From Chloroflexota bacterium (GTDB lineage: Bacteria > Chloroflexota > Anaerolineae > Aggregatilineales > Phototrophicaceae), in assembly GCA_016223085.1 (NCBI GenBank), contig JACRPS010000015.1, forward strand, positions 62,001 through 126,000: a stretch of DNA of 64,000 nucleotides, in the 5' to 3' direction. The notes under the pieces were generated by a model that was not told the DNA's origin, searched no databases, and saw nothing but the letters and a program-made list of their open reading frames with translations. Positions 16,963 through 24,970 of the stretch are shown piece by piece. The first letter of the stretch is position 1. Each line of letters opens with the position of its first letter. The position numbers and the translations under genes were made by a program.

Positions 16963-16995
16963 TGCTGAGTACTGAGTACTGAGTGCTGAGTCAAG
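16961..16995. repeat. Heptad repeat (AGTGCTG/AGTACTG) between convergent genes
   Basis: Five 7-base units: AGTGCTG, AGTACTG, AGTACTG, AGTGCTG, AGTCAAG. It fills the entire gap between two convergent genes and supplies both stop codons (TAG at 16960-16962 and, on the other strand, TGA at 16993-16991). Confidence 0.85.
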
Positions 16996-17437
16996 ACAGG
17001 TCAAGCTCTGTCTTGTAGCCGAATGTCACGCCGTTATCCAGCCAGCGAATCCATTGCGGCTTCAGCACGTATAGCGTTGTCGCCGCGATGATCGCATCAA
17101 ACGAAGACGGCAGCAGGAACTTCGCCAAATAACCTTGCAGCATCCGTTCGCGTATTCGCTCGTCACGCACGGCCTGCGCCTCGCCTTCGATCTGCACGCC
17201 GCGAATGTCGTTCCAGTTCCAGGCGGTCGGGTAAACTGTCGCGGCCACAGCCGGACGCGTCGTCAGATTGACGCTGTGGCGGCTGGTTTCCGACGACAGC
17301 CAGTACAGATCAAGCGCCTCGTCGGACACATAAAACACCGGCGCGACTTCAGCCTGTCCCGCCGCGTTCACCGTCGCCAGCGCCAGCGTGGATTGGCTGT
17401 CGAGAAATGCTCGAATGATCTCGCGTGTGTCGCTCAT
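16991..17437 (-). CDS. Pyridoxamine 5'-phosphate oxidase-fold (flavin-binding split barrel) protein
   Basis: A 148-residue protein of the PPOX/FMN-binding split-barrel superfamily, which also includes F420- and haem-binding reductases. Seen are the N-terminal helix (REIIRAFLDSQSTLALATVN), strands AEVAPVFYVSDEALDLYWLS, the SxxSRHSVNL segment near the flavin phosphate site, and AATVYPTAWNW. The substrate is unknown. I chose the internal ATG at 17437 because the upstream extension lies in a Family B repeat. It is the last gene of the quinone cluster strand, but a functional link is not proven. Confidence 0.78.
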   Translation of the reverse strand: MSDTREIIRAFLDSQSTLALATVNAAGQAEVAPVFYVSDEALDLYWLSSETSRHSVNLTTRPAVAATVYPTAWNWNDIRGVQIEGEAQAVRDERIRERMLQGYLAKFLLPSSFDAIIAATTLYVLKPQWIRWLDNGVTFGYKTELDLS

Positions 17438-17455
17438 TCCACCATAATACAATCG

Positions 17456-17524
17456 AACCGCCAAGTCGCCAAGAACGCCAAGAAAACAATATAAATCTTG
17501 GTGCACTCGGCGTTCTTGGCGGTT
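17456..17524. repeat. Family B inverted repeat
   Basis: Starts AACCGCCAAGTCGCCAAGAA and ends CGGCGTTCTTGGCGGTT, with an AT-rich centre. It lies between the PPOX-like gene and ubiX. Confidence 0.85.
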
Positions 17525-17525
17525 A

Positions 17526-18122
17526 TTATTCTTCTAATGGCGGATTTGCCCTGCCGTTCATGCCAAGCCATTGAAAGTAGAGATCATTTTTGATGCCGAT
17601 GCGCGCCAGCGCCCGGCCAACGGTGCCGTTTACCAGATCGTCCACCGTTTGCGGATTGCCATAAAACGCCGGCACGGGCGGCATGATGATTGCGCCATTT
17701 TCGGCGGCCTGCGTCATCAGCCGCAGGTGACCGATGTGCAGCGGCGTTTCCCGCACCAGCAGCAGCACCGGACGACCTTCCTTCAACTGCACGTCGGCGG
17801 CGCGGGACATCAAATCCGCCGTATAACTGTTGGCGATGGCCGACAGCGTTTTGATGCTGCACGGCGCGACAATCATGCCCATCGTCTCAAACGAACCGCT
17901 GGCGATGCTCGCGCCGATGTCACCGGGTTTATGCACCACATCGGCCAACGCTTCCACCTCGCGCACCGGCCAGTGTGTTTCCTGCGTGATCGTGGCGCGC
18001 GCCGCCGGACTGAGCACCAGATGCGTTTCAATCGTCTTGTCCTGTGCCAGCGTTTCCAGCAGGCGGATGCCATAAATGACGCCGGACGCGCCGGAGATGC
18101 CGATGATGAGGCGAGTAGTCAT
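17526..18122 (-). CDS. ubiX: UbiX-type flavin prenyltransferase
   Basis: It attaches a dimethylallyl group to FMN to make the prenylated FMN cofactor needed by UbiD decarboxylases. The 198 residues have the usual length. Seen are IIGISGASGVIYGIRLLETL (FMN phosphate loop), VLSPAA, GSFETMGMIVAPCSIKTLSA (family signature with the catalytic Ser/Cys region), and RETPLHIGHLRLMTQAAENG (isoprenoid phosphate-binding RETPL motif). The start codon lies within a 7-base tandem repeat and no Shine-Dalgarno is present, an unusual leader. Its partner ubiD is in the same cluster, 3.5 kb upstream on the same strand. Confidence 0.95.
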   Translation of the reverse strand: MTTRLIIGISGASGVIYGIRLLETLAQDKTIETHLVLSPAARATITQETHWPVREVEALADVVHKPGDIGASIASGSFETMGMIVAPCSIKTLSAIANSYTADLMSRAADVQLKEGRPVLLLVRETPLHIGHLRLMTQAAENGAIIMPPVPAFYGNPQTVDDLVNGTVGRALARIGIKNDLYFQWLGMNGRANPPLEE

Positions 18123-18207
18123 TAGTCGTTAGTCGCTAGTCTATAGTCTTCAGTCAACAGTCATCAGTCAATAGTTGTCAGTTATCAGTTATCAGTTTTC
18201 AGTCAAT
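18117..18207. repeat. Thirteen-unit heptad tandem repeat (AGTCNNN)
   Basis: Thirteen consecutive 7-base units, for example AGTCATT, AGTCGTT, AGTCGCT, AGTCTAT, AGTCTTC, AGTCAAC, then AGTTATC twice, AGTTTTC and AGTCAAT. The phase is strict over 91 bases. It overlaps the ubiX start codon (18122-18120) and forms the whole ubiX leader. Confidence 0.92.
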
Positions 18208-18228
18208 ACAAAAGGCAGAATGCGACGG

Positions 18229-18546
18229 TTATGTGTTAAAGCGTGGGCGGAAATCGGCGTCGCGGCCATCAATGTACAGCAGAAAGTCGGCGGTGCTGGC
18301 GCTGTCCGACAGGCGAACCAGTTGCAGCCCCAACTGCCGGACGCGCTCGTTCCAGGCCTGCCAGCGTTCGGCATCTTCGCCGGTGCGAATCGCCGCGCCT
18401 TCCGCGAACAGCGCGCGATGTGGGTCAAAGGCGGGTTTTGGTTCAAACAGCGCCGAATACCAGCCCACATCTTCATCGTAGACTGTCAGCCTGCCGATGA
18501 CGGTTTCGCCCTGCCGCAGTTCCCAGATTCCGGTTGATTCGCTCAT
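18229..18546 (-). CDS. Small protein of unknown function in the quinone cluster
   Basis: A 105-residue soluble protein that I do not recognise. It begins MSESTGIWELRQGETVIGRL, which looks like a beta sandwich or PH-like strand pattern, and continues with an acidic-aromatic region (YDEDVGWYSALFEPKPAF) and a helical end (DAERWQAWNERVRQLGLQLV). No cysteine pairs or membrane segments. It lies between ubiE and ubiX on the same strand, separated by a palindrome on one side and the heptad repeat on the other. Its length and reading frame look real, but nothing indicates a role in quinone metabolism. Confidence 0.65.
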   Translation of the reverse strand: MSESTGIWELRQGETVIGRLTVYDEDVGWYSALFEPKPAFDPHRALFAEGAAIRTGEDAERWQAWNERVRQLGLQLVRLSDSASTADFLLYIDGRDADFRPRFNT

Positions 18547-18581
18547 TACTCGCGCCTTCGCTTTACGTTACGAGATTTTCA

Positions 18582-18611
18582 GGACGGACACGGCACGCCG
18601 TGTCCCTACGG
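18582..18611. repeat. Family A palindrome (GGACACGGC type)
   Basis: GGACACGGC (18587-18595) and GCCGTGTCC (18598-18606), followed by CTAC; the leading GTAGG is partly degraded. It lies between ubiE and the 105-residue gene. Confidence 0.75.
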
Positions 18612-18695
18612 AATCCTCGCGCTAAAGATGGGTGTTTGTCGAAAACTCACCTCTGCGTCTTCCTCAACTCGGAACTCAGCACTCGGAAGTTGGAA

Positions 18696-19403
18696 CTACT
18701 TCTCCCCCCAATGCACGGCCATCGTGCCGAACATAAACGTCCGGTACTGCACGCTGCGAACGCCCGCCTGCCGCATCAGCGCGGCCAGTTCGTCCGGTGT
18801 CTTAAATGCCTGCGTCGAACTCGGCAAATACTGGTAAGCGTCCGCGCCGTTTTTGCCGGCGACGATTCGCCCTAACAAGGGGATAATATACCGCAGATGA
18901 ATTTCGATGAACGGGCGCAGCAGGTTGTCTTTCGGCGGCGAACTGTCCAGCACGACAATGCGCCCGCCGGGCTTCAACACGCGAAGCTGCTCCGCGAAGC
19001 AGCGCGGGATGTCAATCACGTTGCGAATGAGATAGCCGGAGGTCACGGCGTCAAAGGTGTTGTCAGGGAAGGGCAGGTTAAGGGCGTCCGCGCCCGTCCA
19101 GCCAACACGATCCCCCAACGGCAGCGATTGGCCGACACGCATCATCGGCAGTGAAAAATCCCCGCCAACGGCCTGAATCCCCGGCACAGCCTTCAGCGCC
19201 TCAAAGGCAATATCGCCCGTGCCGGTCGCCAGATCAAGCAGCTTATCGCCGGGCTTCAACCGCGCCTGCTGCACGACAAAGCGCCGCCAGCGAACATCCT
19301 GCCAGCCGGTCATCAGCCGGTTCATCAGGTTGTAGCGCCCGGCAATCCGCCCGAACATATCCCGAACGTAGGTCGCGCGCGCTTCTCCGGTGAGGTGTGC
19401 CAT
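18696..19403 (-). CDS. ubiE: Demethylmenaquinone/ubiquinone C-methyltransferase
   Basis: UbiE/MenG methylates the prenylated quinone ring using SAM, the last step of menaquinone synthesis. The 235 residues have the family marks: YVRDMFGRIAGRYNLMNRLM near the start, motif I KLLDLATGTGDIAFEAL, the GADALNLPFPDNTFDAVTSGYLIRN region (motif NNPFPD-like) and LRVLKPGGRIVVLD. The ATG at 19403 is preferred to 19427 because CAGGGAATT precedes it and the longer start lies in a Family B repeat. UbiA-, UbiD- and UbiX-like genes surround it on the same strand. Confidence 0.93.
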   Translation of the reverse strand: MAHLTGEARATYVRDMFGRIAGRYNLMNRLMTGWQDVRWRRFVVQQARLKPGDKLLDLATGTGDIAFEALKAVPGIQAVGGDFSLPMMRVGQSLPLGDRVGWTGADALNLPFPDNTFDAVTSGYLIRNVIDIPRCFAEQLRVLKPGGRIVVLDSSPPKDNLLRPFIEIHLRYIIPLLGRIVAGKNGADAYQYLPSSTQAFKTPDELAALMRQAGVRSVQYRTFMFGTMAVHWGEK

Positions 19404-19418
19404 AATTCCCTGAAAGTT

Positions 19419-19477
19419 AACCGCCATGACGCCAAGATTTAAGAATTTTTCTTGGCGTCCTCTGTGTCTTGGCGGTT
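19419..19477. repeat. Family B inverted repeat
   Basis: Starts AACCGCCATGACGCCAAGA and ends TCTTGGCGGTT. It separates ubiE from ubiA. The last base of the arm is also the last base of the ubiA stop codon on the minus strand. Confidence 0.85.
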
Positions 19478-20388
19478 CAAATTAATAATGCTAAAAATGT
19501 CCCAACGAACAGTGTCACGGCAATATACGAGTTGACGTTAAAAAAGGCGACGTTGATGCGCGACAGATCGTCCGGCTTGACAATGCTGTTTTCGTAGGCC
19601 AGCAACCCGGCGGCGATCACCAGCCCGACCCAGAACGGCCAAGCCAGCCCTTGCACTAGACCCAGCAGCGCGAACAGCAGCACCGTCAGCACGTGGTTGA
19701 TCTTCGCCACGTTGAGCGCGCTGGCGATGCCGAAGCGCGCCGGGAACGAAAATAAGCCTTCGCGGCGGTCGTGTTCCACGTCCTGGCAGGCGTAAATCAG
19801 ATCGAAGCCGGCAATCCAGAAGGTGACGGCAAACGTCAGGAGGTAGGCGGGCAGGTCGTCCGCCGTGAAAATGTTGCCGCGCACGGCAATCCAGCCGCCC
19901 GCCGCCGCCAGCCCATCGGTAAAGCCCAATACCCAGTGGCACAGCACGGTAAACCGTTTGGTGTACGAATAGCCGATCAGGAACAGCAGCGCGATGGGAA
20001 AAAGCGCCAGCGCCAGCGGATTGAGCAGGGCCGCCGCCAGCGCCAGCAGCGCCAGCGCCAGCACGGCAAACGCGATCATCATCTGCGGGCTGATCGCGCC
20101 TGTCACCGAAGGACGCTTCGCGGTGCGCGGGTTGGTGGCGTCGTAGCGACGATCTACCAGCCGGTTGATGGCAAACGCCAGCGTGCGCGCCGCCGCCATC
20201 GCCACCGTCACCCACACAAACTGGTGCAGCGTCGGTAGCCCGCCCGCCGCCAGGGTCATACCCAGATAGGCGAACGGCAGCGCAAATATCGTATGCTCGA
20301 ACTTAATCAGTTCGAGGAACAGCCGGATTTTATGCGCCAGCGTTTCAGCCTGCGGCGTAGATGGAGAGGTTACGTTTGCCATCATCAT
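19477..20388 (-). CDS. UbiA-family prenyltransferase, probably MqnP-like
   Basis: An integral-membrane aromatic prenyltransferase of 303 residues with about nine hydrophobic segments. The two Asp-rich motifs that bind the Mg-pyrophosphate are clear: NRLVDRRYDATNPRT near residue 70 and YACQDVEHDRREGLFSFPAR near 200. The latter matches the 4-hydroxybenzoate polyprenyltransferase/MqnP branch rather than MenA. With UbiD and UbiX beside it and UbiE downstream, the substrate may be 1,4-dihydroxy-6-naphthoate (futalosine route to menaquinone), but a 4-hydroxybenzoate substrate cannot be excluded. The ATG triplet at 20388-20380 was chosen as start; the longer frame runs through a palindrome. Confidence 0.88.
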   Translation of the reverse strand: MMMANVTSPSTPQAETLAHKIRLFLELIKFEHTIFALPFAYLGMTLAAGGLPTLHQFVWVTVAMAAARTLAFAINRLVDRRYDATNPRTAKRPSVTGAISPQMMIAFAVLALALLALAAALLNPLALALFPIALLFLIGYSYTKRFTVLCHWVLGFTDGLAAAGGWIAVRGNIFTADDLPAYLLTFAVTFWIAGFDLIYACQDVEHDRREGLFSFPARFGIASALNVAKINHVLTVLLFALLGLVQGLAWPFWVGLVIAAGLLAYENSIVKPDDLSRINVAFFNVNSYIAVTLFVGTFLALLI

Positions 20389-20403
20389 TTCTACCGTGTT
20401 CTT

Positions 20404-20432
20404 GCAGGGGCGGGTTTCTAAACCGCCCCTAC
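20404..20432. repeat. Family A-like palindrome (AGGGGCGG...CCGCCCCT)
   Basis: AGGGGCGGGTTT (20406-20417) and AAACCGCCCCT (20420-20430) pair with one bulge. It fills the gap between ubiA and the pseudo-M48 gene. Confidence 0.75.
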
Positions 20433-20435
20433 CGC

Positions 20436-21662
20436 CTAATCCCCCGGCAGCATCACCCACGTTTCCGTTTTGCCGATGTTACAATGCACCGCGCGAGACA
20501 GGAAACTGAGGCACGCCCACGACAGGTACAGCGCCATGCGCGCGCCGTGCCACGCGCCGATGCTGGCGCCGCGCACGTGCTTGCGCGAGAGTTTGAGTAA
20601 CCGGTTGTTCACTGACGGAACGGGGTGGAAGATCGTTTCAATCGCACGATTCCGCACCGGCTCGTCATCCTGTAATTTGTCGAGTGCCTCAATCGTCTGG
20701 CCGAGGAGGTCTTCCGGCACGCCGTGTTCGCGGGCGAAGCGGTCTACTTCATACACGCCGGGGCGGCTGAGCGATGGCAGTACCAGCAGCCCCAGGAAGG
20801 CCCACAGATTGAAGTACAGGATCGTCTCAAACAGGCCGCGCGCGCTGCTGACACCCGCCGTGCCGCCCGCCAGCGACGCCGCAATCCAGAAGCCGGCGAA
20901 GTTCCAGATCAGCGCCAGCCACACACCGCGCGCCCGGCTCTCCCGCTGCAACGCGCCGATGCGCCGCGCGAGCTGCGCCGCGAGCTGCTCCGGCGTCAGT
21001 TCGGTCAGCCACCTGGCCGGGAGCACCAGCTTTTCCATACCGGTTGGCCCGGCCAGCGCGCCGGTGAAGGAAGAGTCAGTGTGGGCGTAAACCACCGTGT
21101 TTTCCGGCAGTTCCAGCCCCCAGCGTTTCAGAATGCTGGCGTAGGGGGTCAGGTCTATTGTCAGCCGTTTAAAGCCGCTGACCAACCGCGCGAACCAGTC
21201 CTGCGCCGCCAGCAGCACGGCCATGACGATGCCAACCAACACCACGACCAGAAACACGCTGCGCGACTGTCGCCCGGCTGTGACCAGCAGCATCCCTGTG
21301 AGGTACATGACCACACCCTGCACCAGCACGCCGCGCAGCCATTTGAGCAGGTATTCGGGTGCGGTCTGGATGCTGCGGTGATAGCGGCGCGGCAGGACGT
21401 GGCCGCCGATAAAATCAAACGGCAGGCTGAGGAGGATGTAGCCCAGGACGATGAGCGCCAGCCGCGAGGAGGTTTCGTTCGGGTCGGCGTCCAACGTTGG
21501 GAACAGCCGATCCGGTAGCGATACCAGCAGCCCAATGACCGACACCAGCACCCAGAAGCCGATGTTGGCGATGCCGAGGTACAGCCGCGCGCGGGCGTAG
21601 CTTAAACCGGCAGGCGGTTGGTACGATTCGTAATTTCCTTCCGTGAACTCACGCGAAACCAT
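20436..21662 (-). CDS. Pseudo-M48 membrane protein (zinc-peptidase-like, HExxH lost)
   Basis: A 408-residue membrane protein with hydrophobic segments around 30-50, 68-90, 110-130, 133-155, 250-272 and 285-305. The cytoplasmic part matches the layout of M48 (HtpX/Ste24) peptidases: VLPARWLTELTPEQLAAQLA stands where these enzymes have the strand and helix leading into HExxH, and YEVDRFAREHG resembles their ExDRxA motif, which carries the third zinc ligand. The active motif itself reads ARRIGAL, so both His and the catalytic Glu are absent. Family membership is inferred from spacing, not proved. Its start overlaps the ubiD stop by 14 bases, so it is co-translated with a quinone decarboxylase gene. 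Confidence 0.7.
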   Translation of the reverse strand: MVSREFTEGNYESYQPPAGLSYARARLYLGIANIGFWVLVSVIGLLVSLPDRLFPTLDADPNETSSRLALIVLGYILLSLPFDFIGGHVLPRRYHRSIQTAPEYLLKWLRGVLVQGVVMYLTGMLLVTAGRQSRSVFLVVVLVGIVMAVLLAAQDWFARLVSGFKRLTIDLTPYASILKRWGLELPENTVVYAHTDSSFTGALAGPTGMEKLVLPARWLTELTPEQLAAQLARRIGALQRESRARGVWLALIWNFAGFWIAASLAGGTAGVSSARGLFETILYFNLWAFLGLLVLPSLSRPGVYEVDRFAREHGVPEDLLGQTIEALDKLQDDEPVRNRAIETIFHPVPSVNNRLLKLSRKHVRGASIGAWHGARMALYLSWACLSFLSRAVHCNIGKTETWVMLPGD

Positions 21663-23466
21663 AATCTCCCCACCTTCGATTCACCCGTTCGACAATCTCC
21701 GGCGACATGACGATTTCCTCCGGCCAGCCGCGTGGATGTCCATCTGCCGCGCCCTTGCTGGTGGCGGCAATGCCAATCGGGCTACGCGGCCTGTCGCTTG
21801 TGTCATAAGGGTCTATTGGCCCGCCGGGTATCACGATGTCGCGCCGCCAGTCCACGTTGCCAAGCGCCCGCCACGCCACGTCAGACAGATTGTGAACGTC
21901 CACGTCGCCGTCTACGATGATGATATTATAGCCCGGCGCGGCCTTCCATACAGCCTTCATCGCCTCTTGTGGGGAGCATTTCGTTTTGTCCACCCCGGCG
22001 ATTAGCACGGCGTTGTTCCAGACATACCAATTGCTGCCGATGTTCGCCGCCGCAACCGCTTCGGCATTAACCGGCGCGTTTACGGGATAGGTGACACGCG
22101 CTGGCTTGCGAGTCGCGTCTACTCCGATTTTGCCGCCGTAAGAGTCCACAATAGCGGAGTGGTCAAGCTGGTCAACCGCGCCATCCACGATAGTAATATC
22201 GCGCCGCCAGTCCACCGTTTCCAGGACCCGCGCGGTGACTTCGGCCACATTCTGCACGTTCACGTCGGCGTCCACGACGATGATTCCCTTCGCCAGCATC
22301 ATCAGCCCCAACCCCCACAGGCCGTACATTACCTTTTGCGCGTGGCCGGGGTATTTGTGTTTGATGCTGACGATGACGAGGTTGTGGAACACCCCCTCCG
22401 GCGGCATGTTCACGTCCACGATTTCGCCCATAAACAGCTTCATCAGCGGCAGGAACAGCCGTTCCGTTGCCTTGCCCATCCACACATCTTCCATCGGCGG
22501 TTTGCCCACGATGGTGGTGGGGTAAATCGCGTCGGCACGATGGGTGATGGCCGTGACGTGCATCACCGGGAACAGATCAGGCGGGGTGTAAAAGCCGGTG
22601 TGGTCGCCAAACGGGCCTTCCATCCGGTGCTCATTGGGGTCGAACCAGCCTTCGATCACAAATTCGGCGTCGGCGGGCACTTCCAAATCCTGCGTCACGC
22701 ACTTCACAAATTCAACCGGCCTGCCGCGCAGCCAGCCCGCCAGCAGATATTCATCCATATTGGGGGGCAGGGGGGCGCTGCCACTCCAGATTGCCGCCGG
22801 GTCGCCGCCCAGCACGACCGCGACCGGGATTTTTTGCTGCTGCTGGTCGCGCCCGGCATCCTGGTGCTCCTTGCCGCCCTTGTGGCGCTGCCAGTGCAGG
22901 CCGAGCGTTTGCCCGTCGTAAACCTGCACGCGATACATGCCTACATTGCGGATGCCGGTGGCAGGGTCGCGGGTGATGACCGATGTGAGCGTGATGTATT
23001 TGCCACCGTCGTGCGGCCAGCACTTGAGGATGGGCATGATGCTCACGTCCGGGTTGTCGGTGATAACCACTTCCTGCACGGGCGCTTTGCGGGTCATGCT
23101 TGGCCCCAGACCAACACTGCGCAGCGCGCCCAGCATTTCGCCGGCGCGGGCGATGATGGCGTTCATGCCTCTGGGCAGTTTGGGGTCTATCAGCTTGCCC
23201 AACCGGGTGTTTAGCTCGTCCAGGTCGTCCACGCCCAACGCCCAGGCAGCGCGGCGTGGATTGCCAAACAGGTTGATGACCAGCGGGAACGCGCTGCCTT
23301 CGACCTGCTCAAACAGCAGCGCCTTGTTCCGGTCGTGCGGCAGCTTGGAAATCCGGTCGGTGATTTCGGTGATTTCCAGTTCTGCGCTGACCGGCGTTGA
23401 AATCCGCACCAGTTCACCGGCAGCCTCGAGGCGATCAAGAAAATCCGTTAAGCGTTTGTAGGCCAT
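21649..23466 (-). CDS. ubiD: UbiD-family prenyl-FMN-dependent decarboxylase
   Basis: UbiD enzymes decarboxylate aromatic or alpha,beta-unsaturated acids using prenyl-FMN made by UbiX. The 605 residues are longer than E. coli UbiD (about 497), as is common in menaquinone-related (MqnL-like) homologues. Seen: RDPATGIRNVGMYRVQVYDG, MHWQRHKGG-like HWQRHKGGKEH, VEFVKCVTQDLEVPADAEFV, the EGPFGDHTGFYTP cofactor/active-site segment (with its conserved Glu and Arg neighbourhood), and HKYPGHAQKVMYGLWG. Near the C-terminus there is an apparently duplicated short segment around VAWRALGNVDWRRDIVIPGG and VTARVLETVDWRRDITIVDG. A minus-strand TATAAT lies at 23511-23506. It is the first gene of the cluster. 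Confidence 0.94.
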   Translation of the reverse strand: MAYKRLTDFLDRLEAAGELVRISTPVSAELEITEITDRISKLPHDRNKALLFEQVEGSAFPLVINLFGNPRRAAWALGVDDLDELNTRLGKLIDPKLPRGMNAIIARAGEMLGALRSVGLGPSMTRKAPVQEVVITDNPDVSIMPILKCWPHDGGKYITLTSVITRDPATGIRNVGMYRVQVYDGQTLGLHWQRHKGGKEHQDAGRDQQQQKIPVAVVLGGDPAAIWSGSAPLPPNMDEYLLAGWLRGRPVEFVKCVTQDLEVPADAEFVIEGWFDPNEHRMEGPFGDHTGFYTPPDLFPVMHVTAITHRADAIYPTTIVGKPPMEDVWMGKATERLFLPLMKLFMGEIVDVNMPPEGVFHNLVIVSIKHKYPGHAQKVMYGLWGLGLMMLAKGIIVVDADVNVQNVAEVTARVLETVDWRRDITIVDGAVDQLDHSAIVDSYGGKIGVDATRKPARVTYPVNAPVNAEAVAAANIGSNWYVWNNAVLIAGVDKTKCSPQEAMKAVWKAAPGYNIIIVDGDVDVHNLSDVAWRALGNVDWRRDIVIPGGPIDPYDTSDRPRSPIGIAATSKGAADGHPRGWPEEIVMSPEIVERVNRRWGDYGFA

Positions 23467-23505
23467 CGTTTATAACATTCAGTTTGTTCTGAAAGGTACG
23501 AAGTC

Positions 23506-23535
23506 ATTATAACGAATCTGCAACTTCCGGTGCAA
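23506..23535 (-). promoter_or_regulatory. Probable promoter of the ubiD cluster
   Basis: On the minus strand TTGCAC (23535-23530), 18 bases, TATAAT (23511-23506), 40 bases before the ubiD start. Confidence 0.55.
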
Positions 23536-23551
23536 CCATTCTTCACTGAGC

Positions 23552-23557
23552 TATAAT
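23552..23557 (+). promoter_or_regulatory. Possible -10 box of the Uma2 gene
   Basis: TATAAT in the context GCTATAAT, 31 bases upstream of the start codon; no convincing -35 hexamer. Confidence 0.4.
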
Positions 23558-23588
23558 CTTAACACAGGTATGAGTGAGGACTGGAATT

Positions 23589-24218
23589 ATGGCGCAGAAC
23601 AAAATCGCGCAGGAGCAGGTCATCGCGCGGAATGTGACGTTTGACGACTGGATGAAACACTATGCCGAAGACCATACCGAATGGGTAGAGGGGACGGTGA
23701 TTAAATTGTCGCCTGTGACCGAAGACCACGACTCGCTTGACGGGTTTCTGTTCGTCCTTCTGAAGTTTTATTTAGAGGAGACGGACGAAGCAGTAATCCG
23801 CCGCCATCCGTTTGTGATGCGGATAAAACCGGGTTCGCCGGGGCGCGAGCCGGACATACACATCGTCCTGAAAGAACGGGCGCATATCCTTCAGCGCACG
23901 TTGACGGCGGGACCAGCCGACATCGTGATCGAGATTGTGTCCGAAGAAAGTGTTGAGCGCGACACGGAAACTAAATTCGAGGAATACCAGGCGGGCGGTG
24001 TGCGCGAGTACTGGCTGTTTAACCCGATAGATAAAACCACCAAATTCTATCTGCTGGAAGGTGGCAAATATCGCCTGGTTGAACTGCAAGATGGCGTGTT
24101 CCAATCCACCGTTTTAAGCCGCTTTCGCCTGGACACACGCCGGCTGTGGCGCGCCCCACTGCCGACCAACCGCGAAATTCTGGCGCTGGTCGAAGCCATG
24201 TTGAAAGAGGCTGATTGA
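23589..24218 (+). CDS. Uma2 family (DUF820) endonuclease-fold protein
   Basis: Uma2 proteins share the PD-(D/E)XK nuclease fold and are abundant in Cyanobacteria and Chloroflexota; their role is unproven. The 209 residues show the family order: WVEGTVIKLSPVTEDHDSLD (E...SP...H), then RIKPGSPGREPDIHIV (the PD pair), ADIVIEIVSEESVERDTETK (the E-x-V core), and YQAGGVREYWLFNP. The acidic residues of the fold (E, D, E and K) are all present, so it may be active. The start at 23589 follows GAGGACTGGA; an earlier GTG at 23574 sits on that site. It stands apart as the first gene of a short plus-strand run and may be a mobile accessory gene. Confidence 0.9.
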   Translation: MAQNKIAQEQVIARNVTFDDWMKHYAEDHTEWVEGTVIKLSPVTEDHDSLDGFLFVLLKFYLEETDEAVIRRHPFVMRIKPGSPGREPDIHIVLKERAHILQRTLTAGPADIVIEIVSEESVERDTETKFEEYQAGGVREYWLFNPIDKTTKFYLLEGGKYRLVELQDGVFQSTVLSRFRLDTRRLWRAPLPTNREILALVEAMLKEAD

Positions 24219-24970
24219 TGTTCAGCGTGAACCTGACCGGCAGAGTTGCCCTCGTAACCGGCGCGGGGCAGGGAATTGGCAGGGCCATCGCTCAGGGGTT
24301 GGCCGACGCCGGCGCGCGAGTGGCCGTTAACGACATTAACCCGCAGACAGCGGCGCTGACCGCCGAAATGCTGCCGGGGGAAGCGAACGCCTATATCTCG
24401 GACGTGGGCGACCCACAGGCCGTTCAGCAGATGGTGAATCAGGTTGTGGCCGATTTTGGACGGCTGGATGTTCTGATCAACAACGCCGGCATCGAACCAA
24501 AAGTTTCTGTTCTTGACATGGCGGTGGACGACTGGCGGCGGGTGCTGGAAGTCAACCTGAGCGCGGCCTTTTACACCAGCCAGGCGGCGGGACGGGTGAT
24601 GCGCGCGGCAGGGGGCGGCGTTATCATCAACATCGCTTCGATTGCCGGGCATAATATTCCATTAAAAGACCGGGCCGCTTATGTTGCCAGCAAGGCGGGT
24701 ATGATTGGATTCACACGGGAGTGCGCGCGCGAGTTTGCCGCTTATGGCATCCGCGTCAATGCCGTTTGTCCGGGGGTGATCGAAACGGAGATGACGGCCC
24801 ATTCCCGCGCCAATCCGGCGCAGATGGCGAAGTGGCTGGAGGACATCCCGCTGAAACGCCTGGGTATTCCCGAAGATGTGGTGGGACTGGTGCTGTTTTT
24901 GTGTTCGGACGCGGCCCGTTACCTGACCGGACAGGCAATCAACGTAGACGGTGGAAAGGTGATGCTGTGA
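24218..24970 (+). CDS. Short-chain dehydrogenase/reductase (FabG-like)
   Basis: A classical SDR of 250 residues. Cofactor motif VTGAGQGIGRAIAQ near residue 13, NNAGIE near 88, the catalytic Ser in INIASIAGHN near 140, and YVASKAGM (Tyr and Lys) near 153. The C-terminal IRVNAVCPGVIETEM and GQAINVDGGKVML are typical. The acidic residue after strand 2 (VNDINPQTA) suggests NAD(H) rather than NADP(H), since NADP enzymes usually have a basic residue there. It is probably an oxidoreductase of unknown substrate; FabG itself is less likely. The ATG at 24218 overlaps the Uma2 stop, so the two are translationally linked. The next gene also overlaps. Confidence 0.9.
   Translation: MFSVNLTGRVALVTGAGQGIGRAIAQGLADAGARVAVNDINPQTAALTAEMLPGEANAYISDVGDPQAVQQMVNQVVADFGRLDVLINNAGIEPKVSVLDMAVDDWRRVLEVNLSAAFYTSQAAGRVMRAAGGGVIINIASIAGHNIPLKDRAAYVASKAGMIGFTRECAREFAAYGIRVNAVCPGVIETEMTAHSRANPAQMAKWLEDIPLKRLGIPEDVVGLVLFLCSDAARYLTGQAINVDGGKVML

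Noticed and set aside
18117-18207. Possible CRISPR-like array
   Set aside because: Units are 7 bases with no spacers, no long direct repeat and no cas genes.
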